A stretch of DNA of 64,000 nt from Psychrobacter raelei. Lineage in GTDB: Bacteria > Pseudomonadota > Gammaproteobacteria > Pseudomonadales > Moraxellaceae. Below, in pieces: positions 54,101-63,345 of this stretch. How positions within the stretch are numbered: position 1 is the stretch's first letter; each line of letters opens with the position of its first letter. The notes below the pieces were generated by a model. The model saw nothing but the letters and a program-made list of their open reading frames with translations. It had not been told where the DNA came from and searched no databases. Location: assembly GCF_022631235.3 (NCBI RefSeq), contig NZ_CP093310.2, forward strand, positions 2,480,001 to 2,544,000. The letters run 5' to 3'. The translations under genes were made by a program, and so were the position numbers.

Positions 54101-55198
54101 ATCAATGTGGCCAATGCGCATGTCATCGCCAAAGTCCTTATACGTTGAGGTGTAAGTTAGTGGTAGCTCTTGACCTAACGCACCAACAACGGCGCTGTCT
54201 TCATGAGACTTAAAGCCATTGGTTCCAGCAATATCTGCATCATTATCACCTGAAATGGTCACTGGTACTTGACCTAATAGTCCAGGTTTATCAGGAGTAG
54301 CTGGGTCTTGTGAAGCCAGATCAGCTCGGGCAACAACGCTAGTGCTATCTGCTTCAAAGTCGCGTGTGGTTGTTTTAAAGACTTTACCAAGTGGTACAAC
54401 GTCTACGTTTAAGGTCTGTACACCACTCTTCGCTGATTCAGGGGCATTCTTAATCTGGGCATTATCTTTGGCATTTTGTGCAGCATCTATAATATCCTGA
54501 GCAGCTTTTTGTTTAGCTTCAGCTGCGGCAATAGCCTGTTGAGCCGCTTTTTCTTTAGCCACCGCTGCCTTAGCAGCCTCTTCAGCTGCTGCTGCTTTAG
54601 CTTCCGCGATGGCCTCTAATTGTTCTGAATTACCACTGCCACCAGCATTTTGTGCCTCTTCTAACTCCTGTTTTAACTTTTCAGCTTCTGCTTTTGCGGC
54701 AGCAGCTTCCTGTTGAGCTTTTTGGGCTTCTGCTCTTGCATCATCTAAATCTTTTAAAGCCTGCTGCAGCTCTGCATCAGTTGCTTCACCGCCGGTTCCA
54801 TTACCGGTTTCACCACCGGTTCCATTACCGGTTTCACCACCGGTTCCATTACCGGTTTCGCCACCGTTTCCATTACCGTTTTCGCCACCGTTTCCATTAC
54901 CGGTTTCGCCACCGTTTCCATTACCGGTTTCGCTACCGTTTCCATTACCGGTTTCGCCACCGTTTCCATTACCGGTTTCGCCACCGTTTCCATTACCGGT
55001 TCCAGGATTAGAAGGAATATCTGAAGGCGCTGTATAATAGGAAGTAGAACTACCATCAGAACCACAAGAAGCTAATATTAGTGTAGTTAGAATAACCACA
55101 CTGGCTTTTAAAGGTGTTTTTAACTTTTTTGAAGTATATAGATTTTTTGCAGTAGAAATAGCTGAGCTGTTTGATATTGAATGACTGATAGGTGACAT
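48164..55198 (-). CDS. giant five-module barrel lipoprotein with coiled-coil linkers (putative Slam substrate)
   Basis: A 2344-residue protein. The signal peptide ends in a lipobox LILASCG, so it should be lipidated. Then come nine Gly-Asn octapeptides (GNGNGGET), an Ala/Glu/Lys coiled coil (residues about 145-248), and barrel module A (249-500). A ~300-residue coiled-coil linker leads to barrel B (800-1051), another to barrel C (1351-1602), then a shorter coiled coil and two divergent barrels D (about 1764-2040) and E (2047-2344). Each module ends with a GGF(Y/F)G.DA..LGG.Y...GT(F/Y)GA signature. A, B and C appear identical. ATG 55198 follows GGAGGAAG. The barrels resemble TbpB lobes moved to the surface by Slam. 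The whole would be a long surface fibre with five binding heads; ligands are unknown. Terminator interrupted by an IS4 element. Confidence 0.85.
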   Translation of the reverse strand: MSPISHSISNSSAISTAKNLYTSKKLKTPLKASVVILTTLILASCGSDGSSTSYYTAPSDIPSNPGTGNGNGGETGNGNGGETGNGNGSETGNGNGGETGNGNGGENGNGNGGETGNGTGGETGNGTGGETGNGTGGEATDAELQQALKDLDDARAEAQKAQQEAAAAKAEAEKLKQELEEAQNAGGSGNSEQLEAIAEAKAAAAEEAAKAAVAKEKAAQQAIAAAEAKQKAAQDIIDAAQNAKDNAQIKNAPESAKSGVQTLNVDVVPLGKVFKTTTRDFEADSTSVVARADLASQDPATPDKPGLLGQVPVTISGDNDADIAGTNGFKSHEDSAVVGALGQELPLTYTSTYKDFGDDMRIGHIDGKAVFSGLELPVNGAAVIGNATKAENMPTEGTVGYTGDATHRKLGLSNAIEFGSSVFTADFVKKALDGKLSFAKAGDINLKANISGNKFSGGAADNAGYATEGGFYGGDAQYLGGVYEGNGAQGTYGAKSDKQTAAEQAAVDAQAAADAAQKAIATEQAKAQAAQAAAEKAKADAAKAQAALEKAQDALANAGSGEDLLAAALERADAAEAAQAAAEELATKAQAAQKAAEEAKAAAESAQAAAQAAADKAVGEAKAKAEQLVAEAKAEAEAANEAAKIAKADADAANVAAEKAKTDAGVLVAEANKQKEKAEAEAVKAKADADAANNLAASEKAKAEAAQKEAETAKSELAQAQKDLEAAEQALADALASGGGNTEALQAEVDRRQAALEAANESAAQAQQASAAAIAAAQKQVEDAQAALQAANNAAAAAEIKNAPESAKSGVQTLNVDVVPLGKVFKTTTRDFEADSTSVVARADLASQDPATPDKPGLLGQVPVTISGDNDADIAGTNGFKSHEDSAVVGALGQELPLTYTSTYKDFGDDMRIGHIDGKAVFSGLELPVNGAAVIGNATKAENMPTEGTVGYTGDATHRKLGLSNAIEFGSSVFTADFVKKALDGKLSFAKAGDINLKANISGNKFSGGAADNAGYATEGGFYGGDAQYLGGVYEGNGAQGTYGAKSDKQTAAEQAAVDAQAAADAAQKAIATEQAKAQAAQAAAEKAKADAAKAQAALEKAQDALANAGSGEDLLAAALERADAAEKAQEAAEAAEAAAKTAAETAKAAENAAKEALVAAQAAADKAIGDAKAEAQKQVDAAKAAEAAAKQEAVTAQAAADKAKADADKAKADADIAVQDAKDRADKAEAEAVKAQQDAVKAKQDAETAQQQANDAKTAAAEAEQKLKAAQDKIKQLQDELENSGPGGNVNIEELKEQLKAAQEDKVILESELQTAKDAEDNAKAAAEAQIAAANQAAKDAQDALAAAQIKNAPESAKSGVQTLNVDVVPLGKVFKTTTRDFEADSTSVVARADLASQDPATPDKPGLLGQVPVTISGDNDADIAGTNGFKSHEDSAVVGALGQELPLTYTSTYKDFGDDMRIGHIDGKAVFSGLELPVNGAAVIGNATKAENMPTEGTVGYTGDATHRKLGLSNAIEFGSSVFTADFVKKALDGKLSFAKAGDINLKANISGNKFSGGAADNAGYATEGGFYGGDAQYLGGVYEGNGAQGTYGAKSDKQTAAEQAAVDAQAAAAAAQAQADKANTAAQAAQKAAQEAQAQLADKQAEIERLQRRIDNAGSGNGDALQQLQDELDAAIEAANQAKQQKDDALEQLTAAQTNITELQATVDGLKGDNTQLQEDLAQAKKNLQAQIDSLKADNKDLQAQADALQEELDKLKPDAPENKDYAVDSKITGVQSNKISGYKGKDGALKADSQGSYETLTIKAQDLDTDYVRGEFKVILKDNEKDEAYISADGKKVEGFKVYSNGKAEVPGTTTGNAINTSRTLKYTSVYNKFADMQIGHVYGNIPSTAPAQDGKLSTVYAQGNATAAEDMKYMQELAKHNLQQGLQNGEGVDSGKVGYAGVSTYQKNADYSGLVVGTSEFDVDFVNQQLDGTLAFKGTDIDNKKIKAEINGNKFSGNWNGLDTQGGFFGQDAAELGGIYKDAGGKGTYGAEKGKELPGTTETDITGFQSTALSSVAKNVDIANVVLEDAIGYVEIRNDKSNWSGNQADLVNKDDSLIPVDTKDGNNFTGFDKLSVRADMVKPESVQKPLEVSLGKSGSTGSVTVEAGKGSLNPNFNYKSVYKDFDAQMQVGHVYGVINSGFVGDLSRVANVYAQGYATTEEAMADLAKVNDGKANYTGNATYIENIHLGNGAGFEPVNGTSNFNVDFVNKSVKGELAFDGDFKYMPEGNKIGIEATINGNTFAGNVNGIDTAGGFYGDDAQFLGGIYQDASVTGGKGTTPGTGTKFQGTFGAEKQPVK
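50395..51148 (-). repeat. barrel module C (third identical copy)
   Basis: About 754 bases coding residues 1351-1602 of the giant protein; it matches modules A and B in every stretch compared. Offset from copy B is exactly 1653 bases. Confidence 0.9.
52048..52801 (-). repeat. barrel module B (second identical copy)
   Basis: The corresponding 754 bases for residues 800-1051. With the adjoining coiled-coil part (down to about 51821) it matches copy A over roughly 980 bases. Confidence 0.9.
53701..54454 (-). repeat. barrel module A (first identical copy)
   Basis: The corresponding 754 bases for residues 249-500; start markers lie exactly 1653 bases above copy B and 3306 above copy C. Confidence 0.9.
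54788..55003 (-). repeat. 9 x 24-bp tandem repeat (Gly-Asn octapeptide)
   Basis: Nine units coding GNGNGGET or variants (GNGTGGET, GNGNGSET, GNGNGGEN). The 24-base unit keeps frame, so copy number can change the stalk length only. Confidence 0.9.
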
Positions 55199-55344
55199 TC
55201 GTCTTCCTCCATGAAGATTATGAGGTTTTCCATAATTGATATTCTCACTTGTTTATATAGTACAATGTAGCTAATAATAAGGTACATATGTTTACTGAAT
55301 TTAAACAAGCACTTTAGTTAGATTACAATAGTGACCTAAAAAAA

Positions 55345-55384
55345 ACAAACAAAAAAAGTATCTAACGATACTTTTTTTTGTTTC
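55345..55384 (-). terminator. terminator-like hairpin upstream of the giant gene, downstream of none on its strand
   Basis: AAAAAAAGTATC and GATACTTTTTTT form a stem with a TAAC loop and T-runs on both strands. On the minus strand it lies 30 bases after the stop of the 468-residue lipoprotein gene, so it ends that transcript before the giant gene starts. Confidence 0.85.
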
Positions 55385-55413
55385 AAATAGTTAATGTAGG
55401 CTAAACTTACTAC

Positions 55414-56820
<1,407 letters not shown>

Positions 56821-57086
56821 TCATCTTCCTCCATGAAGATTAGGTATAATCCACTATTTCGTTTGGTTCAAATAAATCGAAATGAAATACTAACTTCGTT
56901 TATTTCTACCTTTTATATTAGACAGACTTAATACCACAAGTCAATTATTTTTAGAATAGGTAATCTGTACAACTAAAATAAGTTGAATTAAATAACATGC
57001 TTTATTGTGGCTTAAGGCTTGTGCATTAAGGGATAGCGTTCCTTTATTAAGCGGATACTTAATAAATAATAAATTGTAAGCAAATA

Positions 57087-57118
57087 AAAAAGCAGCCCCA
57101 TCAGAGCTGCTTTTTTTT
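57087..57118 (-). terminator. terminator after the 57142 gene
   Basis: AGCAGC and GCTGCT form the stem core (loop CCCATCAGA region) with T-runs on both strands. The remaining gap to 56821 holds the ribosome-site leader of the 56820 gene and nothing else visible. Confidence 0.75.
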
Positions 57119-57141
57119 ATAAAAGATAATAAGTTTTGTGG

Positions 57142-58686
57142 TTATTTGTCCTGATAAGACAGTTTAACGCCTACAATGTACCCATCATTATCTTTAAAGT
57201 TTGAAACAACCTCACGACTTGGTAATGATCCTTTTGCGTCTCCAAACCATAAATACTTACCACCAGCCGATACAGCCCAATTTTTGGTTAAGTCATATTT
57301 GGCACCAAGCCCCACACTATAATAACCCTCAATAGGGCCTAATGAAGAAGTTGGGTCACCAGCGCCACTGTCCCAACCGACTGAACCAGATACAGCTAAG
57401 TTATCAGCCAGCCGTTTACCTAAGCCTAATTCTACTTGCCATTGATCGTCACTATAATTAACTAAAGGTAAATTGGACGCTTTATTATAAAGTGGTGGCA
57501 CAATAGAGAAGTCGCTCCATGGCACATAACGGATCTTAGCTGTGGCTAATGTGGTGGGGTTAATACCTGTCTGGAAATCAAAGTTGAAAGAGTCAGGTGT
57601 CTTTACTTTAAAATTACTAAAAGCTTCTGGATTTTGACCTACAATAGCCAATGCTGGGAAACTTTCGGCGACCGTTAATGAGTGTTCGATTTCAGATCGA
57701 TATGTCAATGCCGCTTTCAGAGCAATTTCTGGCTTACTATAAGAAACCCCTATTAAATAACCATAGTCAATATCAGGAGAAATATGGGCAGTATAACCAG
57801 CAGCTTGCTTGTAAGCATCGCCTTTTAATCTAACATCAGCTTTAAGGCGTTGCGCTACAGGACCACCATAAACCTGAAATTCATTATTAGCACCAAATTT
57901 TGCCCCGCCAATTACAGATAGATTATTAGAACGAACTTCTACATTTGTGGCTCCATCAATACTTAATAGATTAGCAACTGCATCTCTAGCATTTTCAGAT
58001 GTGGCAGCATCTGATTTATTAGATTGTAGAAGTTGTTGTGCAGTAGCAAGTACTTCTGGACTTAGGGATTGACCTATAGCACCTAATGTGGCCTCTGTGT
58101 TAGTTAGTGTCTCATTAGTTTGATTTATGATGCCGTTGTACTTCTCTAAAGAAGGTGCCGCAGCTAATTCTTTATAACTATCGAGGGTACTATTTAGACC
58201 CGCTAGAGCAGTATTATATACTACGGCATCCAAACCTTGTGGATTCTGGCTGGATTGTAAGCCCTGAACGGTCTCAATTTTATTTTCTGTATTAGCAATG
58301 GCCTGCTGAGCAATTTTCTGAATAGCCCCTGCCCCAGTCATATTTGCTACACCAGTAAAATTATTATCGCCTCTATATTTAGCCGATGCCCCCCAAGGCT
58401 CATCATAAAGCACACCCACACTGAATCTATCATTCACATCGGTCTTTACACCATAGCGAAAAAAGTCATAGCCTTCCGCTATATCTCCAGTTTTATTACC
58501 TGAATTATCCACACCTGAAACATCAGCATCTACATAGGTATAAACCGCTTCAGCGTAAGTACCGTCTTGAAGAAAAGCGGTAACATCTTGCCCTGAGCGA
58601 TCAAGGCCGGCAGCGTGTGTTAAAGAAGCTAGGGGTAATGTTAAAAGAGCAAGCGTCAGCTTAGAGATAGGGAATTTGTGTAACAT
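57142..58686 (-). CDS. FadL/OmpP1-family outer-membrane transport protein
   Basis: A 514-residue barrel protein. The signal peptide ends SLTHA. The mature part starts AGLDRSGQDVTAFLQDGTYA, the hatch region of OmpP1/FadL/TodX proteins, then FRYGVKTDVNDRFSVGVLYD EPWGA. It carries a ~130-residue helical insert (residues about 125-245) not typical of E. coli FadL, then the conserved QVYGGPVAQRLKADVRL, DIDYGYLIGVSYSKPEIALK and PESFNFDFQTGINPTTLATA -like blocks (here PDSF). The family takes up long-chain fatty acids or other hydrophobic substrates. It is followed by a close paralogue on the same strand, each with its own terminator. Confidence 0.9.
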   Translation of the reverse strand: MLHKFPISKLTLALLTLPLASLTHAAGLDRSGQDVTAFLQDGTYAEAVYTYVDADVSGVDNSGNKTGDIAEGYDFFRYGVKTDVNDRFSVGVLYDEPWGASAKYRGDNNFTGVANMTGAGAIQKIAQQAIANTENKIETVQGLQSSQNPQGLDAVVYNTALAGLNSTLDSYKELAAAPSLEKYNGIINQTNETLTNTEATLGAIGQSLSPEVLATAQQLLQSNKSDAATSENARDAVANLLSIDGATNVEVRSNNLSVIGGAKFGANNEFQVYGGPVAQRLKADVRLKGDAYKQAAGYTAHISPDIDYGYLIGVSYSKPEIALKAALTYRSEIEHSLTVAESFPALAIVGQNPEAFSNFKVKTPDSFNFDFQTGINPTTLATAKIRYVPWSDFSIVPPLYNKASNLPLVNYSDDQWQVELGLGKRLADNLAVSGSVGWDSGAGDPTSSLGPIEGYYSVGLGAKYDLTKNWAVSAGGKYLWFGDAKGSLPSREVVSNFKDNDGYIVGVKLSYQDK

Positions 58687-58900
58687 ATTGGGAATTCTCC
58701 ATGAAAGTTATTGGCTCTATGCTATCTGTTTATAAAATAGCGATGAGAGTCGCAGGCAATCCTGTGCCAAATGTGTATATATTATTAACATACTGATAAA
58801 AAATATTCAATATATGTAAAAATACGTAATTCTTGTAATAAGGATAGTGAAAATAAGTATTTATAGCAACACTTGTTTTAGTAATTTATCAAAAAACATA

Positions 58901-58926
58901 AAAAAGCAGCCTAAGGCTGCTTTTTT
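58901..58926 (-). terminator. terminator after the 58982 gene
   Basis: AAAAAGCAGCC and GGCTGCTTTTT are a perfect inverted repeat around TAA with T-runs. Confidence 0.93.
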
Positions 58927-58981
58927 ATGGCTTATCTAAGCAAAGCTGGCTGCTTAGAAATAGGACGTTTTACTATAAATA

Positions 58982-60541
58982 TTATTTATCTTGATAAGAC
59001 AGTTTTACACCCAAGATAAAGCCATCATTGTCTTTAAAATCACTTACGATATTGCCATTTGGAATCTGACCTTTGGCATCACCAAACCATAGGTATTTAC
59101 CACCGGCTGAAATGGCCCAGTTTTCATCAAGATTATATTTAGCACCAGCACCTACGCTATAGTAGCCCTCAATAGGACCTAAAGAAGTGGTAGGATCACC
59201 AGAGCCGCTGTCCCATCCAATAGTTCCTGAAATGGCTAGATTGGGTTGTAGACGTTTTGCTAAGCCTAATTCAACAACCCACTGGTCATCATCATAATCC
59301 ACTAGATTTAAACCCTTAGGTCCATAATCAAACTGTGATGCGGCGTTATACAAAGGAGGTGTAATTTTGAAGTCACCCCAAGGCACCCAGCGCACTTTGG
59401 CTGTTGCTAGTGTTGTTGGGTTAATACCGGTTTGGAAATCAAAGTTCACAGACTCAGGAGTGGTGATTTCCATTTTATTAGCCTGATTTGGTGGCACGCC
59501 ACGCAAGGCCGCTAAAGGTAAATACTCACTAGCTGTCACCTCATGATCAATCTCTGAGCGATAGGTTAAAGATGCTTTTAATGCAATCTCAGGCTTACTA
59601 TATTGCAGACCTGCGATCCAACCATAGTCAATATCTGGATTAACATTTAAATCGTAGCCCGTTGCGGTTTCATAAGCATTACCACGTAATTTTACTTTGG
59701 CTTTTAAGCGCTGGGCAACCGGACCACCATAGATCTGGTAATTGTTATTTTGACCGAACTTCATGCCTAATAAACCGGTTAAGCTTTCAGAGCGCACCTC
59801 AACTTCTGTCGCCTCTGTGTTCGCAAGAGCGGTATCTAATACCCCTTCTAAGCCTCTCAAGCGTTGATAGTTTGCTTGTCCTTCTGCAAGCGCCTGCTCA
59901 CTTTCAGTAACCAGCTGCTGAAAAGCGGCAAAACTATCTATATCTGGTCGACCTAATTGTGCTGCTGTCTGTGCCACTTGTTGATCAATCGCTGCTATCG
60001 GCGCGCCACTTGCAATGGCCGCGTCAAGTTGCTGCTCAAAGCCTTGCAAAGTTGCTAGCTGCTGTTGACCTGCTGCCAATCTATCCGGTGTTGCATTTAC
60101 AAAGTTTTTGAACTGCTCAACGTTGTTAACGCCTATATTATCAGCTTCAGGTGCACCATTACCTAAACGTGATGAGATAAGGCTATCTGCTACTCGACTT
60201 GGTGAGCCCACAAAGTCATTATTACCATGGTAATCAGCAGCTGCGCCCCAAGGCTCGTCATATAACACACCAATACTGAATTTATTATCTATATCTGTTT
60301 TTACACCATAACGGAAGAAGTCATAATCCTCAGCAATATCTTTTACTTTATTGCCTGCAGCATCACGGCCGGTCACATCGGCATCGATGTAAGTATAAAC
60401 AGCTTCTGCATAGGTGCCATCTTGGAAAAACGCAGTGGTATCTTGACCTGAACGATCAAGGCCTGCTGCTTGAGCAACGCTTGCAACTGAGAAAGCCGCT
60501 ATGGCAGTAACGAGGGGTTTAATAGTAAAGGATGAGCGCAT
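58982..60541 (-). CDS. FadL/OmpP1-family outer-membrane transport protein (paralogue)
   Basis: A 519-residue protein with signal peptide MRSSFTIKPLVTAIAAFSVA ending SVAQA, mature start AGLDRSGQDTTAFFQDGTYA. The conserved barrel blocks (YQIYGGPVAQRLKAKVKLRG, DIDYGWIAGLQYSKPEIALK, PESVNFDFQTGINPTTLATA, GPIEGYYSVGAGAKYNLDEN) match the neighbour closely, while the helical insert (about residues 115-240) has diverged. This suggests an old tandem duplication. The gap 60542-60918 upstream contains no gene and no clear promoter. Confidence 0.9.
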   Translation of the reverse strand: MRSSFTIKPLVTAIAAFSVASVAQAAGLDRSGQDTTAFFQDGTYAEAVYTYIDADVTGRDAAGNKVKDIAEDYDFFRYGVKTDIDNKFSIGVLYDEPWGAAADYHGNNDFVGSPSRVADSLISSRLGNGAPEADNIGVNNVEQFKNFVNATPDRLAAGQQQLATLQGFEQQLDAAIASGAPIAAIDQQVAQTAAQLGRPDIDSFAAFQQLVTESEQALAEGQANYQRLRGLEGVLDTALANTEATEVEVRSESLTGLLGMKFGQNNNYQIYGGPVAQRLKAKVKLRGNAYETATGYDLNVNPDIDYGWIAGLQYSKPEIALKASLTYRSEIDHEVTASEYLPLAALRGVPPNQANKMEITTPESVNFDFQTGINPTTLATAKVRWVPWGDFKITPPLYNAASQFDYGPKGLNLVDYDDDQWVVELGLAKRLQPNLAISGTIGWDSGSGDPTTSLGPIEGYYSVGAGAKYNLDENWAISAGGKYLWFGDAKGQIPNGNIVSDFKDNDGFILGVKLSYQDK

Positions 60542-60918
60542 TTATTTCTCCAAAAATTCCATTTATAGGATGGGCACTTGAGCTTTATGATTAGGCTTCT
60601 CATTAAATATGAGGTCATAAAACAGGGATGGACACTGACTATCGTTGGGTTACTTATTACCTACCGAACAATCAGTTATCGGCAATACTACTTAACTAAG
60701 AAATGAATTGCAACACTTTGATATATTTATACTTATTGTTTTAACAATTTTTTGGAGACCCTAAAGGAAATAAATTTTTGGTGTTTATGGTGTTATTTTT
60801 TTGAGACAAACCGGTTTTATAAGGCTTAAGACAAGGCCGTAGCGGTGCAATAAAAGCCATGCAAAAAGGTCATTATCTTTATTATGACCAGTGAGTCTTT
60901 AATATTTTTTAGGAGGGT

Positions 60919-61170
60919 TTAATAGTGGGGCGGAACTTCAGAGGCAGCATCAAAGGGAGCAATGCCTGAATCGATCTGACGGCTGAGCTGTGCATAGACC
61001 AATTGCAACTGACGCTGCATGTCTTGTAGCTGCTTATCTTGCTTAGTCACCACTGTATCTAAGCTATCTATGGTCAACTCCATATAAGCCACGTGAGACT
61101 GTAAGTCAGCTATCTGCTGCTGTAGGCTTTGATAAATGGGATCGGTCTGAACAACATTAGGCTTTGACAT
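60919..61170 (-). CDS. slyX: SlyX-family protein
   Basis: An 83-residue coiled-coil protein (QIADLQSHVAYMELTIDSLD, VVTKQDKQLQDMQRQLQLVY AQLSRQ) ending PPHY, the conserved SlyX C-terminus. Role unknown. It diverges from uup across a 167-base gap. Confidence 0.88.
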   Translation of the reverse strand: MSKPNVVQTDPIYQSLQQQIADLQSHVAYMELTIDSLDTVVTKQDKQLQDMQRQLQLVYAQLSRQIDSGIAPFDAASEVPPHY

Positions 61171-61337
61171 GGTAATGGCTTTTTTTGTGAATCAATTGTT
61201 TAGAAGTTAACAAATGGGTATAGAGACAAGGGCGAAGTCAATTAATCTCAAGCGGCAGTATTGACAGGTTATGATTTGTTGCCTGCATGATATACTGTGC
61301 TTAATTTTAGCATGTAGCACACGGTGATAATACAGTT

Positions 61338-63299
61338 ATGGCACTTATTAATTTAAAAAACATCCACTTAGCCTTCGGCGTCGCGCCCATTCTTGATGGC
61401 ATCGACTTAAGCATTGAGGCGGGTGAGCGCGTCTGTTTGATTGGCCGTAATGGCGAGGGAAAGTCTACTTTATTTAAGCTCATCGATGGACGCATTGTTC
61501 CTGACAGTGGTGAGGTGGTTATTAACAGCAGCGTCAAGGTGGCAATGCTTGAGCAAGACGTGCCCGAAACCAGTGGGCGCATTTTAGACATTGTTATGGG
61601 CGGCGACAAAAAAACCGCAGAGCTGCTCATTGCTTATAACCAAAAGGCCGATGCTTGCGCGTCAGGGGACATGACAGCATGTGAGGCTATGTCAGACTTG
61701 CAGCATGATATTGATGCGGCACATGGTTGGGATTTAGAGCGTGAAGCACGCCAAATCATTACCACTATGGGGCTAGATCCTGAAGATGACTTATCCTCCT
61801 TATCAGGCGGCCGTAAACGCCGTGTACTTCTTGCCCGCTCTTTGGTGACTAAGCCGGATATTTTGCTACTTGATGAGCCAACCAACCACTTAGATGTGGC
61901 CAGTATCGAATGGCTAGAACAGTTCTTAAAAGACTGGCAAGGTCTTACCCTGCTTTTTGTCACCCACGATAGGGCTTTTGTTGATAAGTTAGCGACTCGT
62001 ATTATTGAGTTAGACCGCGGCAAGCTCAGCAGCTATGACGTGACCCAAGGCGCTGGCGGTTACGCACGCTATCAAGAGCTAAAAGAGCAGCAATTGATCG
62101 CCGAAGAGAAAAACAATGCCAATTTCGATAAAAAACTCGCTCAAGAAGAGGTATGGATTCGCCAAGGCATTAAAGCACGCCGTACCCGTAATGAAGGCCG
62201 TGTACGTGAGCTAAAACAGTTGCGAGAAGAGCGCAAACAACGCCGTGAACAAGTAGGCAATGTCAACATCACCATGACCAGCGGCGATAAGAGCGGGAAG
62301 CTTGTGTGTAAAGTGAAAGACCTACATCTTGAATATGATGGTAATGTATTGGTCGATAACTTTACCACCACAATCGTGCGTGGTGACAAAATCGGTATTA
62401 TTGGACCAAATGGCGCGGGTAAAACTACCCTGATTAAAGCCATCTTAGATATGTCTGATGATGAGGTTATCCAAACTGGTAGCGTAACTTTGGGCACCAA
62501 TTTACAGATTGCTTTTTTCGATCAGTTGCGTGATCAATTAGATCTTGAGGCCAGTGTGGCTCAAAACGTCTCTGAAGGTTCAGACTTCATTGAAGTCGGT
62601 GGCAAAAAAACCCATATTATGAGCTACTTACAAGATTTCTTATTTGCACCAGAGCGGGCACGTACCCCCGTAAAAGCCTTGTCGGGTGGTGAGCGTAACC
62701 GCGTGCTTCTGGCCAAGCAGCTGTTAAAGCCTGCCAACATTCTGGTGCTTGATGAGCCGACCAACGACTTGGATATGGCCACCCTTGAGTTATTAGAAGA
62801 ATCGGTTGCCAGCTTCAATGGCACTATCCTTCTTATCAGCCATGACCGTGCTTTTATGGATAACGTGGTGACCTCTACTTGGGTCTTTGATAAGGACGAA
62901 GCAGGCAAAGGCATCGTTAAAGAATACGTCGGCGGCTATCAAGATTACTTGGTTCAAAAACAGCGCGAAGACAGCTTTGCCAGCAAAAACCCGAGCGCTA
63001 AAGTCGAGGCCGAAAAAAAACCTGTTAAAGTGGCACAGCCTACATCTAATAATACTGATGACAAAGCGACAACAGCCCCCAAACGTAAGCTTAGCTATAA
63101 TGAGCAGCGTGAACTTGACGCCTTACCCAAGCAAATTGCTGAGCTTGAAAAAGAGCAAAATCAGCTGCAACAAAAATTGGCCGACGGCTCGTGGTTTACC
63201 ACGGACTTAGAAGCTGCCACTGCTGCCAGTGAAAGACTGTCAGAGATCGATGAAGCGCTCATGGCCAAATTAGAGCGCTGGGATGAGCTAGACAGCTAA
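61338..63299 (+). CDS. uup: ABC-F ATPase Uup
   Basis: A 653-residue protein with two ABC domains and no membrane part. Domain 1: Walker A GRNGEGKST, signature LSGGRKRRVLLARSL, Walker B LLLDEPTNHLDVAS. Domain 2: Walker A GPNGAGKTT, signature LSGGERNRVLLAKQL, Walker B LVLDEPTNDLDMAT. The Arg/Glu-rich linker (ARRTRNEGRVRELKQLREER) and the C-terminal coiled coil (LPKQIAELEKEQNQLQQKLA) that binds DNA identify Uup rather than Ettor other ABC-F types. Members act on ribosomes or branched DNA and limit precise transposon excision. Full length. Confidence 0.95.
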   Translation: MALINLKNIHLAFGVAPILDGIDLSIEAGERVCLIGRNGEGKSTLFKLIDGRIVPDSGEVVINSSVKVAMLEQDVPETSGRILDIVMGGDKKTAELLIAYNQKADACASGDMTACEAMSDLQHDIDAAHGWDLEREARQIITTMGLDPEDDLSSLSGGRKRRVLLARSLVTKPDILLLDEPTNHLDVASIEWLEQFLKDWQGLTLLFVTHDRAFVDKLATRIIELDRGKLSSYDVTQGAGGYARYQELKEQQLIAEEKNNANFDKKLAQEEVWIRQGIKARRTRNEGRVRELKQLREERKQRREQVGNVNITMTSGDKSGKLVCKVKDLHLEYDGNVLVDNFTTTIVRGDKIGIIGPNGAGKTTLIKAILDMSDDEVIQTGSVTLGTNLQIAFFDQLRDQLDLEASVAQNVSEGSDFIEVGGKKTHIMSYLQDFLFAPERARTPVKALSGGERNRVLLAKQLLKPANILVLDEPTNDLDMATLELLEESVASFNGTILLISHDRAFMDNVVTSTWVFDKDEAGKGIVKEYVGGYQDYLVQKQREDSFASKNPSAKVEAEKKPVKVAQPTSNNTDDKATTAPKRKLSYNEQRELDALPKQIAELEKEQNQLQQKLADGSWFTTDLEAATAASERLSEIDEALMAKLERWDELDS

Positions 63300-63345
63300 C
63301 TGCCGCAAGCTCATTGTCCGCAAAGCAAGTCCTTAATGAGTTAAT

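Noticed and set aside
50273-55011. Plus-strand Leu/Arg/Cys-rich frames opposite the giant gene
   Set aside because: They mirror the Ala-rich codons of the minus-strand gene and recur wherever the modules repeat.
55120-55308. Minus-strand frame starting before the giant gene (MEEDECHLS part)
   Set aside because: It uses the ATG in the ribosome site and runs out of frame over the signal peptide; kept only as a possible leader effect in the findings.
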